Below are positions 1 through 9,389 of a stretch of 22,219 bases of DNA, in pieces. A model generated the notes under the pieces. It was not told the DNA's origin, made no database searches, and saw only the letters and a list, made by a program, of their open reading frames with translations. Numbering within the stretch: position 1 is the stretch's first letter; each line of letters begins with the position of its first letter. Position numbers and translations under genes: made by a program. Source of the DNA: Chara braunii (lineage: Eukaryota; Streptophyta; Charophyceae; Charales; Characeae); the NCBI GenBank assembly GCA_003427395.1, contig BFEA01000633.1, positions 146,054-168,272 of the forward strand, given 5' to 3'.

Positions 1-102
1 TAATCTGTTGATTAGGGCCGGGAGGAAAGTATTGTTGGGTTGGTATCCTACCTGCGTTTTCCCTCCCACCCACCCCTTTGCATGCATTTCCGGGTTGGTA
101 CA

Positions 103-270
103 GTGCCACGTCAGCAACAATGCCACATCAGCAGTGCCACGTCAGCAACAGTGCCACATCGGCAGTGCCATGTCAGCAACAGTGCCACGTCAGCAGTGGG
201 TCAGCAGCAGTGCCACGTCAGCAATGCCATGTCAGCAACAGTGCCACGTCAGCAGCGCCACGTCAGCAAC
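103..270. repeat. Minisatellite of about 11 units with a TGCCACGTCAGCA core
   Basis: Eleven degenerate units follow one another directly upstream of the gag ATG at 271. Units are 14 bp, or 17 bp when an extra ACA is present. The core contains GCCACGTC, whose reverse strand reads TGACGTGG, the C-box/G-box hybrid bound by plant bZIP factors. Most unit-to-unit differences are CACGTC changed to CACATC or CATGTC, the transitions expected from deamination of a methylated CpG. It probably belongs to the 5' leader of the retrotransposon; a regulatory role is inference. Confidence 0.85.
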
Positions 271-1870
271 ATGACGGGCCCAACTCTGGGCATGCCAGGC
301 CAACTGGCCAACAAGTCTATTGCCGACTACAAACAGCGGTTCCAGACTCAGCTCGCACTGATCGAGGTTGAGGAACAGCGCCAGCTGGCAGCCAAGGCTG
401 ACCGCCTGCAGACTGAAGCAGCGGCAATAGCTCAGAAGCAGCGGCTTCAGGCCGAAGCAGATGCAGATACCCAGGCACGCCGCAAGGAAGCCCAGGATCT
501 GCTGCAGCGGCATGAAACCACCAGCATTGAAAGGCTAAAGTATTGTCACTTCGAACCATCCGAGGAGCACGATGACGCAACATCGGAGGAGCAACATAAG
601 GAATTCATGGCCAAGCTCATGACCAGGTTGGTTTACACTTGTAACCACCTGCAGTCCGAGTTGGCGAATATGCAGCGGGTCATGCGGAACCACAAGGCTC
701 AGCAAGAGGATGCAGTACGGCCACTTGACTCCCGTGTACAGGACTTGGAGCAAACTGCACCAAGACCGGAGGCTGGCGAGTCCAGCAGTGCACCCTCTGC
801 CCGCCAACTGGAGCAACTCGTCGACCACGTCGTCGCAATGATCGGCGACATCATCCTTCGCTGTGCCAACCACCATCAGCAAACAGCTGGATACCTTGAA
901 GACCGACGTTCAGCAACTGCAGCTCCCTCGCAAGGATGGCAACAGCACAACGCATTATAAGATGCCGACATTCCAAATTGAGAAGTTCGATGACTACACG
1001 CATCAAGACCCGGTCCTCTGGTGAGAAGGCTTTACAACGCAACTTCGGATTCTGTTCGTCGCCAAGGACGCGTACATCGGCGCCCTGTTTCTCAACTCAA
1101 CTTGAGAGGGCGGATGCCAGATCTGGTTAAGCCACCTGGCATCCATCCACGGCGCCGACGTCGCAGATCTGAAAGATAAGATTTCATGGGAAGAGCTAAC
1201 ATGGCTATGGAAGAAGCGGTTCATCGTGGACGACGCACCTGCACTCTCCATCAACCATCTCTTCGGCATGATGCAAGGCAATACAGCAATACGTGACTGG
1301 CCCACAGAATGACAGAAAATCGCGGCAACGTCCGATCTTGACTTGCCATGTTCGCATCTGCGCCACGAGTTCTACAACAGGTCATGTGTTGCATTGAGCC
1401 TTGCACTTGGTGATCGCGAGCAATATGCAACCTTCGCTGAAATCATTGACAAGGCGAGGGAGATCATCAAGACAAACAGGCCGGTTGCACACGAGAAGTC
1501 AACGTGGCATCCAACCTATGTGGAGAAGGTGAAAACTGGTCCACGACCGCAGCAGTTCGCTGAAGTCCAATCGGACAACATTGTGGAAGACCCGACAGCC
1601 ACCCAAGCGTCACGTGAGGGAGATCAGGTGGCTGTTGTCCAGCCGCGAAGCAATAACAAGTCCCGAGGGAACAGGAAGGCGAAAACCGCATTGCCCGAGG
1701 GAACAGGACAGCCAACACCATGGGTTAAGTTTCACTTGACTGAGGTCGAGTACAAGTACCGCGGCCATTACGGCTGCTGCTACTGGTGCAATAGCACCAA
1801 GCACAAGACCTCCCTCTGCCAGGATCAGGGCAAGGAGGATGTTCGGCCTCGTATCAACTCGGGAAACTGA
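271..1870 (+). pseudogene. Ty3/gypsy gag, broken
   Basis: Gag would form the RNA-packaging particle of the retrotransposon. The ATG at 271 is chosen because it follows the minisatellite and opens a non-repetitive charged protein. Residues from about 20 to 90 are rich in Q, A, E and K and look like a coiled coil. The reading frame shifts near 870-890: the first frame ends at 958-960 and the second runs on to 1868-1870. The second frame has TGA at 1022-1024, 1103-1105 and 1310-1312; at 1022 and 1310 the context suggests lost tryptophan (TGG) codons. A zinc knuckle of spacing C-x2-C-x4-H-x4-C lies near 1777-1818, close to the C-terminus as in most gag proteins. The gag assignment rests on position and the knuckle; the capsid fold itself was not verified. 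Confidence 0.85.
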
Positions 1871-1923
1871 GTTCCGCGGGAGGTGAGGAGACTTTACCTC
1901 CCACTCCGCCAGATTCGTCCGCC

Positions 1924-2661
1924 TTGCTAGCGGCCTCCTACACATCTGAGGAGGATGCGAATGTCGTAAGTTCTCGGTATGCTTATGAGGACTATGCTGT
2001 CCACTTGGTCCCACTGCTGGACCAACCGCTCCACGTGCAACAATCTACCGCATGCACGGTTTCATCACCATCTGCAACCGATTCGGCAGCTTCGACGCCA
2101 TCTACCGTCGGGGATTCAACACCATGGTCAAGACTTGAAGAGCTCGACCCGTTGACATTTGCGGACTTCCAATGGACGCCCTTCCCCGGCCCAGTCAATT
2201 GCCGAAACCGCATTGAAACGTGCTCATGGCACAATTGCGGGATTACTTGCACACTGCAGTACCAACTCCGTTGATGGATGCCGGATTAGAGGTTGTCGAC
2301 CTTCACGCCTATATTGCGAAGATCGACCGCGAGTTCAAGACGCAATGGTACAACGACATCGACGCACCATTGTTATATATACGCATTCATATCGGAGAGG
2401 CGACCTGCAGCGCTTTGATCGATTGCGGAGCATCTCAGCTACATGAGCCAGGACTTTATGGTACTCGTCGACGTTGGCCCACGCGTCTGGAGGAAGTCCC
2501 AGCCGACGCAAGTCACGTTGGCAGACGGTCACACGCACAAGTCAATCGACTGGTGCTTTAATGACGTCCCAGTGTACTTTGCCCCGCATGCAAGCGAGGC
2601 GATGTCCTTCAATATCTTGGACACCAAATTCGACATGATCTTGGGCATGTCATGGCTGTGA
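1924..2661 (+). pseudogene. Ty3/gypsy pol N-terminus with aspartic protease, broken
   Basis: This is the start of pol. The protease would cut Gag-Pol after assembly. The catalytic motif reads LIDCGAS at about 2417-2437, a variant of the usual D-S/T-G-A. A second family signature, ILGMSWL, lies at the end just before the TGA at 2659-2661. Three frames are used: 1924-2200 in one, 2220-2430 in another, and 2443-2661 in the first again. A short deletion immediately after the catalytic motif causes the last shift. The protease would therefore be cut within its active-site loop. Confidence 0.85.
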
Positions 2662-2676
2662 AGCGAGGATCACCCG

Positions 2677-4608
2677 GTGAACTTCTACTGCCGCACCGTT
2701 CACGTTCGTGATCGGAACGGAGTACTAGTCCCATACACGGTAGCTCCTCCTCACCCTTCAATCAGCTGTCACGTGGTGTTAGCCGCAAGCATGCGAGCTT
2801 CCATTATCAGGGACGACATCGAGGAGATGGGGGTGTGTTTTCTCCACGCCCTCCCGCCCCATGACGCTTCATCGACGGACTCATCTTCGGACCCACGCAT
2901 CACCGAGTTTCTCGACACCTAAAGCGACGTGTTCAAAGGCCCGCACGGAGTAGTACCAGATCGGCCCATCCGCCACGAGATCATCCTCGAGGACGGGGCC
3001 GTACCTCCACGCGGTTGCATCTACCGAATGAGCGAGGAAGAGTTAAGTGTGCTACGGACACAACTCGACGACCTTCTAGAGAAAGGCTGGATACGGCCTA
3101 GCTCATCGCCATACGGTGCTCCTGTTCTCTTCGTTCGGAAGAAGAACAAGGATTTGCAGTTGTGCATCGATTATCGCAAGTTCAACGTGCAAACGATAAA
3201 AAATGCCGGCCCTCTCCCACGCATCGACGACCTTCTCGAACGACTGGGTGGCGCCAAGTTCTTCTCCAAGCTGGACCTCAAGTTGGGATATCACCAACTC
3301 GAGATTCGAAAGGAGGACCACTAGCAGACCGCGTATAAGACGCGATATGGGCATTTCGAATAGCTGGTTATGTCATTTGGCCTTATGAATGTCACGATCA
3401 CTTTCCAAGCGGCTCTGACAACGGAGTTCCGACACATGCTGGATCGATTCGTACTTATCTACCTCGACGACATCCTGGTGTACAACCGGAGTTTGGACGA
3501 GCAGGTGGAGTACTTGGGACATTATGTGACACCGCAAGGCATCCGTCCGCTTGCGGACAAAATCGAGGCCCTCCGCGTATGGCCCGAGCCCACCAACACC
3601 AAGGACGTTCGTTCATTCATGGGGTTGGCGGGCTACTATCAGCGATTCATCACCGGATACTCAAGGATTGCTGCACCTATGACGAGATTACAATCGCCAA
3701 AGGTGCCATTCGTATTCGATGACGACGCACGCCGGTCATTCCGAGCACTTAAGACGGTCATGCTCATGGCACCCGTCCTTAGCATCTATGACCCCACCCT
3801 GCCTACGAGAGTGACAACTGACATTTCCGACTATGGCATTGGGGCAGTCTTGGAACAACACGACGGCGACGACTGGCACCCTGTGGAGTATTTCAGCCAC
3901 AAAGTGTCTCCCATTAACTCGCTTGATGATGCAAGGAAGAAGGAGTTGCTCGCGTTCGTGATGGCTCTTAAGCGATGGCAGCACTTCCTCCTTGGGCGTC
4001 GTAGGTTCACATGGGTCACGGACAACAACCCATTGACCTACTATAAGACGCAGGATACGGTGAGCAGCACGATCGGATGATGGATGTACTTCATCGACCA
4101 ATTTGACTTCACACCAAAACATCTTCCCGACCTCTCCAATCGCGCAGCAGATGCACTATCGCGAAGACCTGATCTTTGCGCTACGACACATCATGCCTTC
4201 GCAATCGACGAGGAACTTCAGCGACACTTCATTCGGGGATATGAGTCGGATCCGAACCTCGCCACGTTGTATGCGCAACTATCTTCGGATCACCCGCCGG
4301 CCAGCCACTATCGCATTGCCGACGGGTACTTTCTCCTCCACTCGAGAGGCAAGGACTTATTGTGTGTCCCACGAGACCGTCGTCTTCAGACTCGCCTTCT
4401 CGAGGAGTACCATGACTCGCGACTCACCGGCCATTTCGGAGTCAACCGCACTATTGCACGGCTTCGACAACGATTCCGATGGCCCGACCTCATTACCGAT
4501 GTCACTCGGTATTGCGACTCTTGCGAAGTTTGCCGACGAAGCAAGCCCCGCAATCGCAACCCCTACGAGCGTCGGACTTCCCCGACCCTTTCCCACCACC
4601 AACTCTAG
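2677..4608 (+). pseudogene. Ty3/gypsy reverse transcriptase, RNase H and partial integrase, broken
   Basis: This copying enzyme would turn retrotransposon RNA into DNA. A single frame runs through the region, interrupted by TAA 2920-2922, TAG 3322-3324, TAG 3361-3363 and TGA 4078-4080. Motifs in order are the template-grip region [16 protein letters not shown] near 3142-3190, [13 protein letters not shown] near 3262-3300, and the active site YLDD at 3460-3471. RNase H follows (TDISDYGIGAVLEQ near 3817-3860, then ADALSRRPD near 4144-4170). The integrase zinc finger H-x-H...C-x2-C lies near 4408-4545. The stretch normally found between YLDD and the LGH(Y/F)V segment is absent at about 3505, an internal deletion. 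The reading frame leaves integrase at about 4565, before the DDE catalytic core. Confidence 0.93.
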
Positions 4609-5050
4609 CTATGGTAGGGGAGCAGTGGTATGGAGGAGGGGATTCCTAGCAGAAGGAAGCAGCAAGACACAAGGATCGGGCAAGGGAGAAACGACACCTG
4701 GTAGCTAGTAGGGGTCAGGGTGGGAGGGTGGAATCAGCCTGTCTCTGTCTGATGTCCCATGGCTAGGTCAAAATAGATACAGCCTTTACCTCTGAAACCC
4801 CTTGAAGAATTCCCTGACCCCTTTCTCCCCCTTCCAACTGCCTAGTAGGAATGCAGTGGTGCGGTATGGATGGAGGAAAAGTAAAGTCGAGGGTTAAAAG
4901 ATCTTAGTCGTAAATATAGATCGACAACCCTTAGTGCCAGGTCTTATCAACTTTAGATGGCGCCCTTCTTTGGAGGGTGAAGAGGCACAGAGGAGGGGAT
5001 CTCACAGTTGCTGGTTTCATTGTTTTCCGACAGTACCATTGGCTGTATAT
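4609..5050. other. No gene recognised
   Basis: I see no coding region. A short inverted repeat, AGGGGTCAGGG near 4709-4719 and CCCTGACCCCT near 4811-4821, could form a stem. A degenerate direct repeat (GCAGTGGT...TATGGA...GGAGG) occurs at about 4622-4638 and 4855-4878. The 3' part probably belongs to the A-tailed element that ends at 5183. Confidence 0.5.
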
Positions 5051-5183
5051 GGGACACTGGACCCGTTTTCCAGCAGGTGATGCTCCCCACCAATAGATGG
5101 AGCCTCTCCCCAGGTGTTAGTGGTGTCTACTCTTATCAGCATCACTAACACCGATGAACTTAAAAAAAAAAAAAAAAAAAAAA
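5051..5183 (+). mobile_element. 3' end of an A-tailed retroelement (LINE family), plus orientation
   Basis: A segment ending in 22 A residues (5162-5183). It contains a 25-nt core (5051-5075, from GGGAC to CCAGCA) that recurs at 21651-21675 just before the tail of the LINE there, and inverted at 5851-5875 beside a T-tract. Three copies next to A/T tails identify it as the 3' untranslated end of one LINE family. The 5' boundary and target duplication could not be found. Confidence 0.6.
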
Positions 5184-5460
5184 GCAAGCGTGGAGGCTTT
5201 GGTCGTCTGCTTTGATTAGCACCGTAAGGTCATCCGTGAACAGCGAATCGGATGTGATCAGTATGAGATGCTCTGGCAGCTCTAGGATGGGGATTCTGTG
5301 GATCTGTGGGTGGGCTCTGATGAGGGCGGCCAAGGACTCCATTACTATAACAAAAAGCAAGGGGGCAATGGGGTCCCCTTGCCTAACCGACCTCTGAAGG
5401 AGGATCGCCGATCGGAGCCGCCGAGTGGCCATTCAATGTGATATTTGTTGACGCTGACCT
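5184..5460 (-). pseudogene. LINE reverse transcriptase fragment
   Basis: Read on the minus strand, the translation contains LLQRSVRQGDPIAPLLFVIV, the palm segment ahead of the active site in plant LINE reverse transcriptases, and further on FTDDL in place of the usual FADD. Upstream (5435-5460) the matching sequence continues in another frame, so there is a frameshift near 5430. The fragment ends abruptly at 5184 against the A-tail of the neighbouring insertion. The likely history is that the A-tailed element landed inside or next to this older LINE. The fragment is about 90 residues of a protein that normally exceeds 1,000. Confidence 0.85.
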
Positions 5461-5790
5461 ATGTAGGAGCTTCTAGTAACATCACATCCATCTCTTCCCA
5501 GTAACATCAAATGGACAAACCCCAAACAACAAAAGTAAAAGACTCCGCAGGGAATATTCAAATCCAGAGAAAGAAGGTAGAGGAAAGATCACAAAGATCG
5601 CAAAAAGATGTCCTTCTGATGCCGGAGTTTTTATTGCCCTTGCTGCAAGATGTGGAAACCATAAAGTTTCATGGTCCGGATCAATTTTTTCTCTGTACTA
5701 CTAGATCTTAGAAGAGGTGTACAGTTGTGCAGATCGTACGCCCTCAATAAATTTTCCAGTGAACTAGAACAACTTTGCGGTGCATAACTC
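5461..5790. other. No gene recognised
   Basis: AT-rich sequence lying between an A-tail on the left and a T-tract on the right. The short open frame at 5511-5711 is lysine/glutamine-rich at its start and matches nothing I know. It may be LINE-derived but I cannot support that. Confidence 0.4.
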
Positions 5791-5907
5791 TTTTTTTTTT
5801 TTTTTTTTTTTTTTGACAACAAGCTCTGTCTATTGGTGGGGAGCAGCACCTGCTGGAAACCGGGTCCAGCGTCCCGCTGTTGAAATGCAGACCCAAGTTC
5901 GAATCCC
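5791..5907 (-). mobile_element. 3' end of a LINE-family element, minus orientation, with tRNA-like B-box
   Basis: A 24-nt T-tract (5791-5814) is the A-tail of a minus-strand insertion. Next to it, 5830-5875 is the reverse complement of 5051-5100 with few differences. Adjacent sequence on the plus strand carries AAGTTCGAATCCC (5895-5907), a good match to the pol III B-box. Sequence around it resembles the tRNA-like segment at 15998-16052. Whether this is a SINE sharing a LINE tail is inference. Confidence 0.55.
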
Positions 5908-6070
5908 GATAAAATCAGATTCAATTTGCCAGTTGGCACTGACTGCTGGTTTTCTGCATCATGATGCTGCTATGGTAATTGGAAGATATGGACTGACCCG
6001 CCGTTTGTGCTTCCTGTCAAGGTGCTGCCCTGAAAATCAGTCCCAGCAACTGTAAAGTGGTGATAGAACG

Positions 6071-7011
6071 ATGGACCCGCCACTACCAAATAATATGCCG
6101 CCTCCCGATGGTGCTCAGACCCCGAATGGGGCTCCCTGTCCACCGCACCCACCACCCCTCCGATCATCGCCCCCCCAATGCCCACCGCCNCCCCAAGTTT
6201 TCCCTAGAGTCAAGAGGCCGCCCCTATGNACGACCAAATTGGCTCAGGCNGACTTGGACATTCGATCTCTCAATGTCAATGGGCTAATCCAGNCGTCGGT
6301 GGATAAAAAANAGGCGATTTTCAATATGATTAAACCTGCAATGACGGGGTCATGGCCGGATGCAGTTTGTGTGCAAGAAACGCACCTGCAGGACACACCA
6401 ACGCATAATGCTAAAGGAAAATTCATATGGCCCTATGTCTCCTATGCTGCTCCGGCTACAGCCAGGGCGTCGGCAGGAGTGGCGATATGGCTCCCCCCCT
6501 CCTCCAAACTGATTCCCGTTGGGGTGGATAGAGATGTCCAGCAGGGCAGGTGGATCAGTCTAAAGGTAACCTTGGAACAAGAAGAGTTCTACCTCACCAA
6601 TGTGTATGCACCGAATAATCCAGTGGATAGGATAGAACTTTGGGCCTCCCTTCAAGACAGGCTGCCGGTGGACGCCCCGCACATACTAGTGGGTGACTTT
6701 AATACCGCCCTTGACCCAGCTATGGATCGCAGGTCCCCCTCCCACACTACTGACCAAGAGGATCTGCAGCAGACCAGCGTGGGCGTGGATGCACTCATGC
6801 TCAGGCAATTCATGGCGGACCGGGAGCTGGTGGATATGTACAGACAACTGCATCCCTCTCAGCGCGCTTATACCTGTATGTCCTCCAGAGGTGAAAGAGG
6901 CATCGCCAACTCTCGCATAGACCTCACGTTAGTATCGAAGGACCTGGTCGGCCTGGTGACGACAGCAGAAAATAACCGCCATCAGCCCGTGCAAGTCCTT
7001 TGACCATCGCA
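6071..7011 (+). pseudogene. LINE AP-type endonuclease domain
   Basis: This domain nicks the target DNA to prime reverse transcription. The ATG at 6071 opens a proline-rich leader of about 60 residues. The endonuclease motifs follow in order: LNVNGL (6266-6286), QETH with the metal-binding glutamate (6374-6385), NVYAPN near 6599-6617, GDFNT (6692-6706) and SRIDL near 6911-6925. The final catalytic D-H pair (FDHRMI, 6999-7016) lies in a different frame because of a frameshift just before 6999; the first frame stops at 7001-7003. The usual serine before D-H is replaced by phenylalanine. Five single N positions (6190, 6229, 6250, 6293, 6311) make some residues unknown. Confidence 0.92.
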
Positions 7012-7034
7012 TGATCACTTTGGGTCTATCTTGA

Positions 7035-8105
7035 CACAGTCATATCCAAAGGGGCCCGGGCTTCTTTAAACTCAATACCTCACTGGTTCCCCTTGCCAAA
7101 TTCAAGGACACCGTAACTTCGTTCTGGGAGTATTGGCAAACCCGCAAGCCGGTATCAGAGGATGTTGTCAAATGGTTCAATGACGGTGTGGCGCAACTGA
7201 GAGAAAGAGTCAAGAAGCTCTCCATACAACACGCCAGAGACCGTAAAGCTCTCCTTGAAAAATTGATGAAGGACCTAGAAGATTGGGACGACCAACTCAT
7301 GCACGATCCACAAGATCCTGCCACATATGACAAACTGCAGGAAGCTAGAGACCACCTCCAAGCCCACATAGAGTAGCAAACGCAGACTTGGAGAATACTC
7401 GCTAGGATAAAACGTGCCCACACAGATGGCACAATGGCCAAGTCCTTCTTCAACAAAGCAAGAGCTAGGGCGAGAGCCAACACAGTTCCTGTGCTCAAAC
7501 ACCCCCTGGATGCTGCGGCACAACCAGCTACCAACGCCTACTCCATAACAGAGTATGCAACCCAATACTACCGGAACCTCTTCACCTCCCAAACGCCGAA
7601 CAAGCCCATAGACAGCGTCCGTCAGGCAAGGGCACACCTGCTGGCTGCAGTCTGCTCTCGCCTCACGGACTCTCAAAAGACAGACCTTGACGCCCCTCTG
7701 ACTCAACAAGAGATCTTGGAGGCGCTGAAGGACATGGAGGATGAAAAGACCCCGGGTATTGACTCATTCCCAAAAGAGTTCTGGACTCAATTTTGGGATC
7801 TTCTTAAGGACGACCTGATGGAGTATATCTTGGCGATCCAGAAGGAGGGTACCTTTGGGGGCATGATGGGTCAGCGAGTCACCACACTGCTATATAAAAA
7901 GGGCGACAAAAAGGACATCAGAAATTATAGACCTATAACCCTACTTCCGGTCCCGTACAAGATGGTCGCGAAGGCGCTGACCAAGAGGCTCCTGCCCCAT
8001 ATGAATATGCTCATCCACCCCGACCAATCGGGCTTCATGCCCAATCGTAATATTCAAAACAATATTCTGCTTGTTAATGAGACTATCAAGTACGCAAATA
8101 AGTGA
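7035..8105 (+). pseudogene. LINE linker and reverse transcriptase fingers, truncated
   Basis: It continues from the endonuclease in the shifted frame, after a TGA at about 7032-7034. It carries the conserved GPGFFKLNTSL linker near 7050-7085, a helical charged segment with a TAG at 7374-7376, then the start of reverse transcriptase. KTPGIDSFPKEFW (near 7746-7785), KKGDKKDIRNYRPITLL (near 7896-7946) and HPDQSGFMPNRNIQNN (near 8016-8063) are the standard finger motifs. The frame ends at TGA 8103-8105 just where the palm domain with its catalytic aspartates should start, so the enzyme cannot be active. Confidence 0.92.
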
Positions 8106-8239
8106 GGTACAGGGGCCATTGCCGGGCTTCCACTGAGAAAACAGATCCCAGACGCAACCACTGAAGTATTCAGAAAACCACTGGCCAAACTTTTGAGATC
8201 TAAGGCTGACTTTGACTAATTACAATGCGGAGCAAAGGT
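8106..8239. other. Unassigned sequence after LINE truncation
   Basis: The LINE frame remains open for about 38 codons after its TGA, until a TAA near 8217-8219, but the residues do not match the reverse transcriptase palm. I do not recognise it. It may be flanking DNA at the breakpoint. Confidence 0.4.
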
Positions 8240-8530
8240 AACTACGCGGCGGTCACAAAAACAGTTTGAAATTGCACTTCAGGCATTCCCTTGAAAACAA
8301 CACACCCCATCTTCAAGTTGACCGTTTTTCTTTTTTCTTTCTTTTTTTTAATTTAAATCCGGGCCCAGTGCCTACCGGACCAGAAAGCTAGCTTCTATAA
8401 TTAAGGTGTTTCTTTCTTGTAAAAAAAAAAAAAAAAAAAAAAAGCTAGCTTCTATACATTCGATATAATATTCTCAGGTCGAATGCCTGAAGTGCAATTT
8501 CAAACTGTTTTCGTGACCACCCCGTAGTTT
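8240..8530. repeat. Inverted repeat pair (about 49-bp arms), possible MITE
   Basis: Arm 8240-8288 is the reverse complement of 8481-8529 with about three mismatches; the inner 38 bp differ at one position. The spacer is about 190 bp and holds a T-rich stretch and a small A-tailed insertion (8400-8440). The layout fits a short non-autonomous TIR element, but I found no convincing target duplication outside the arms. Confidence 0.7.
8384..8456 (+). mobile_element. Minimal A-tail insertion with target-site duplication
   Basis: AAAGCTAGCTTCTATA occurs at 8384-8399 and again at 8441-8456. Between them is only a 21-nt sequence (8400-8420) followed by an A tract (8421-8443, overlapping the duplication). 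The 21-nt piece ends GGTGTTTCTTTCTTGT, close to GGTGTTTTTTGTT just before the tail of the LINE at 21687-21699. This looks like a LINE insertion reduced to its last bases plus tail. Confidence 0.75.
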
Positions 8531-8589
8531 TTCCGTTAAAAGTTAAAAAAACATACCATGCACCAACATTCCAGATGATACTGTAACTA

Positions 8590-8723
8590 TTTGATCGGTT
8601 CCTTTGGTTCTTATTGAAGTTGCTCAATATTGCGTGCGTAATGGTCTGAGTATTAATGGTGTATCTTGGCATGCTATTCTCACGCTCAAACTGATTTTGC
8701 TCGTCAGTTTATTCCTTCATTTC
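8590..8723 (+). repeat. 5' pseudo-LTR (134 bp) of the Penelope-like element
   Basis: Every base is identical to 14290-14423, at an exact offset of 5,700. Sequence before 8590 and after 8723 is unrelated to the flanks of the other copy. Its left end corresponds to a point 79 nt downstream of the predicted hammerhead cleavage site in the 3' copy, consistent with a 5'-truncated copy of ribozyme-processed RNA. Confidence 0.95.
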
Positions 8724-8740
8724 TGGGATCCGTGACAACC

Positions 8741-9374
8741 GTAAGTGCATTCGTACATTTGTCGGTGGCTACACTTTGCTTGACTCTAGTGATATCTAGC
8801 TACTGTAGTGTGACTCTAGCTATTGTAGTGCGACTCTAGTGCGATTTGTGGTCGACTCTGGTGACGGCCATGATATTGGTTCAATACTATAGTACATCCG
8901 GGTACGATTATTATAGAGAGGGCGGGTTTTGCTTTGGGCGGTTTCGGATAGTGCTCGACACCTCGTTGCGGAGCGCTGGGTGTAACTTAGTTCGGTTGCA
9001 TTGGGTGTGGGTGATCTTGTTGATTGCGAACCTCGTCAGCTGCTGTTGAATCCCAGTTGCTGGCGCAATGCGGGTGGTACTTAGGATCGCAATCGTGGTC
9101 GGGGATTTCGAGGATTTGATCAGGATCGTCGTCTTCTACGACGATGACACGAGATCTTGCCGGGTGTTGATCAGGCACGGGTGATCGGATTTCATCCTTA
9201 TCCTGTTTACGATCCACTTTCAGCGGCTGTCGTTTCTTCCGGTTGCGGGTCCAATTTTCTCCTCTTCGAGCACGGGGGTCGGTATCCGGAGGGAGCTCTC
9301 TTTTTTTCTCTCGGCGAAGTTTTCATCTGCTGTGTCGTTTGGTTGTGTTGGTTGCCTCGTTTCTTGCTACGCAG
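8741..9374 (+). other. Candidate 5'-leader intron of the Penelope-like element
   Basis: A consensus donor (ACC|GTAAGT, 8741) and an acceptor after a pyrimidine-rich run (TTTCTTGCTACGCAG, AG at 9373-9374) flank 634 bp with no coding signal. The ORF1 ATG lies 16 nt after the acceptor. The interval contains degenerate GACTCTAG / TGTAGTG repeats (8778-8850). PLEs with introns are known. Evidence is splice-site appearance only. Confidence 0.35.
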
Positions 9375-9389
9375 GTACTGAGGTTCGCG

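Larger units (their letters stand above)
271..4608 (+). mobile_element. Ty3/gypsy LTR retrotransposon remnant, gag to integrase zinc finger
   Basis: The gene order is gag with a CCHC knuckle, aspartic protease, reverse transcriptase, RNase H and the integrase HHCC finger, which is the Ty3/gypsy order. No LTR is visible on either side. The copy is broken by frameshifts near 870-890, 2190-2225 and 2430-2445, at least eight in-frame stops, and an internal deletion after the reverse transcriptase active site. It ends before the integrase DDE core. It is non-functional by inspection. Confidence 0.93.
6071..8105 (+). mobile_element. LINE, 3'-truncated: endonuclease plus N-terminal half of reverse transcriptase
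   Basis: The order is AP-like endonuclease, linker, then reverse transcriptase fingers, as in L1-type plant LINEs. The element stops at about 8102, before the catalytic palm, so the 3' half is missing. That is not the usual 5' truncation, so a later deletion or insertion probably removed it. Sequence after 8105 is unrelated. Five isolated N bases lie in the first 250 bases. Confidence 0.9.

Noticed and set aside
39-52. TTGGTATCCTACCT as a retrotransposon primer-binding site (tRNA-Met type begins TGGTATC)
   Set aside because: Only seven bases match and no LTR end with CA lies directly before it; too weak to annotate.
103-270. CRISPR array
   Set aside because: Units are contiguous with no unique spacers, and the context is eukaryotic.
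5317-5323. CTGATGA as a third hammerhead core
   Set aside because: No GAAA follows at a workable distance, and the site lies in LINE coding sequence.
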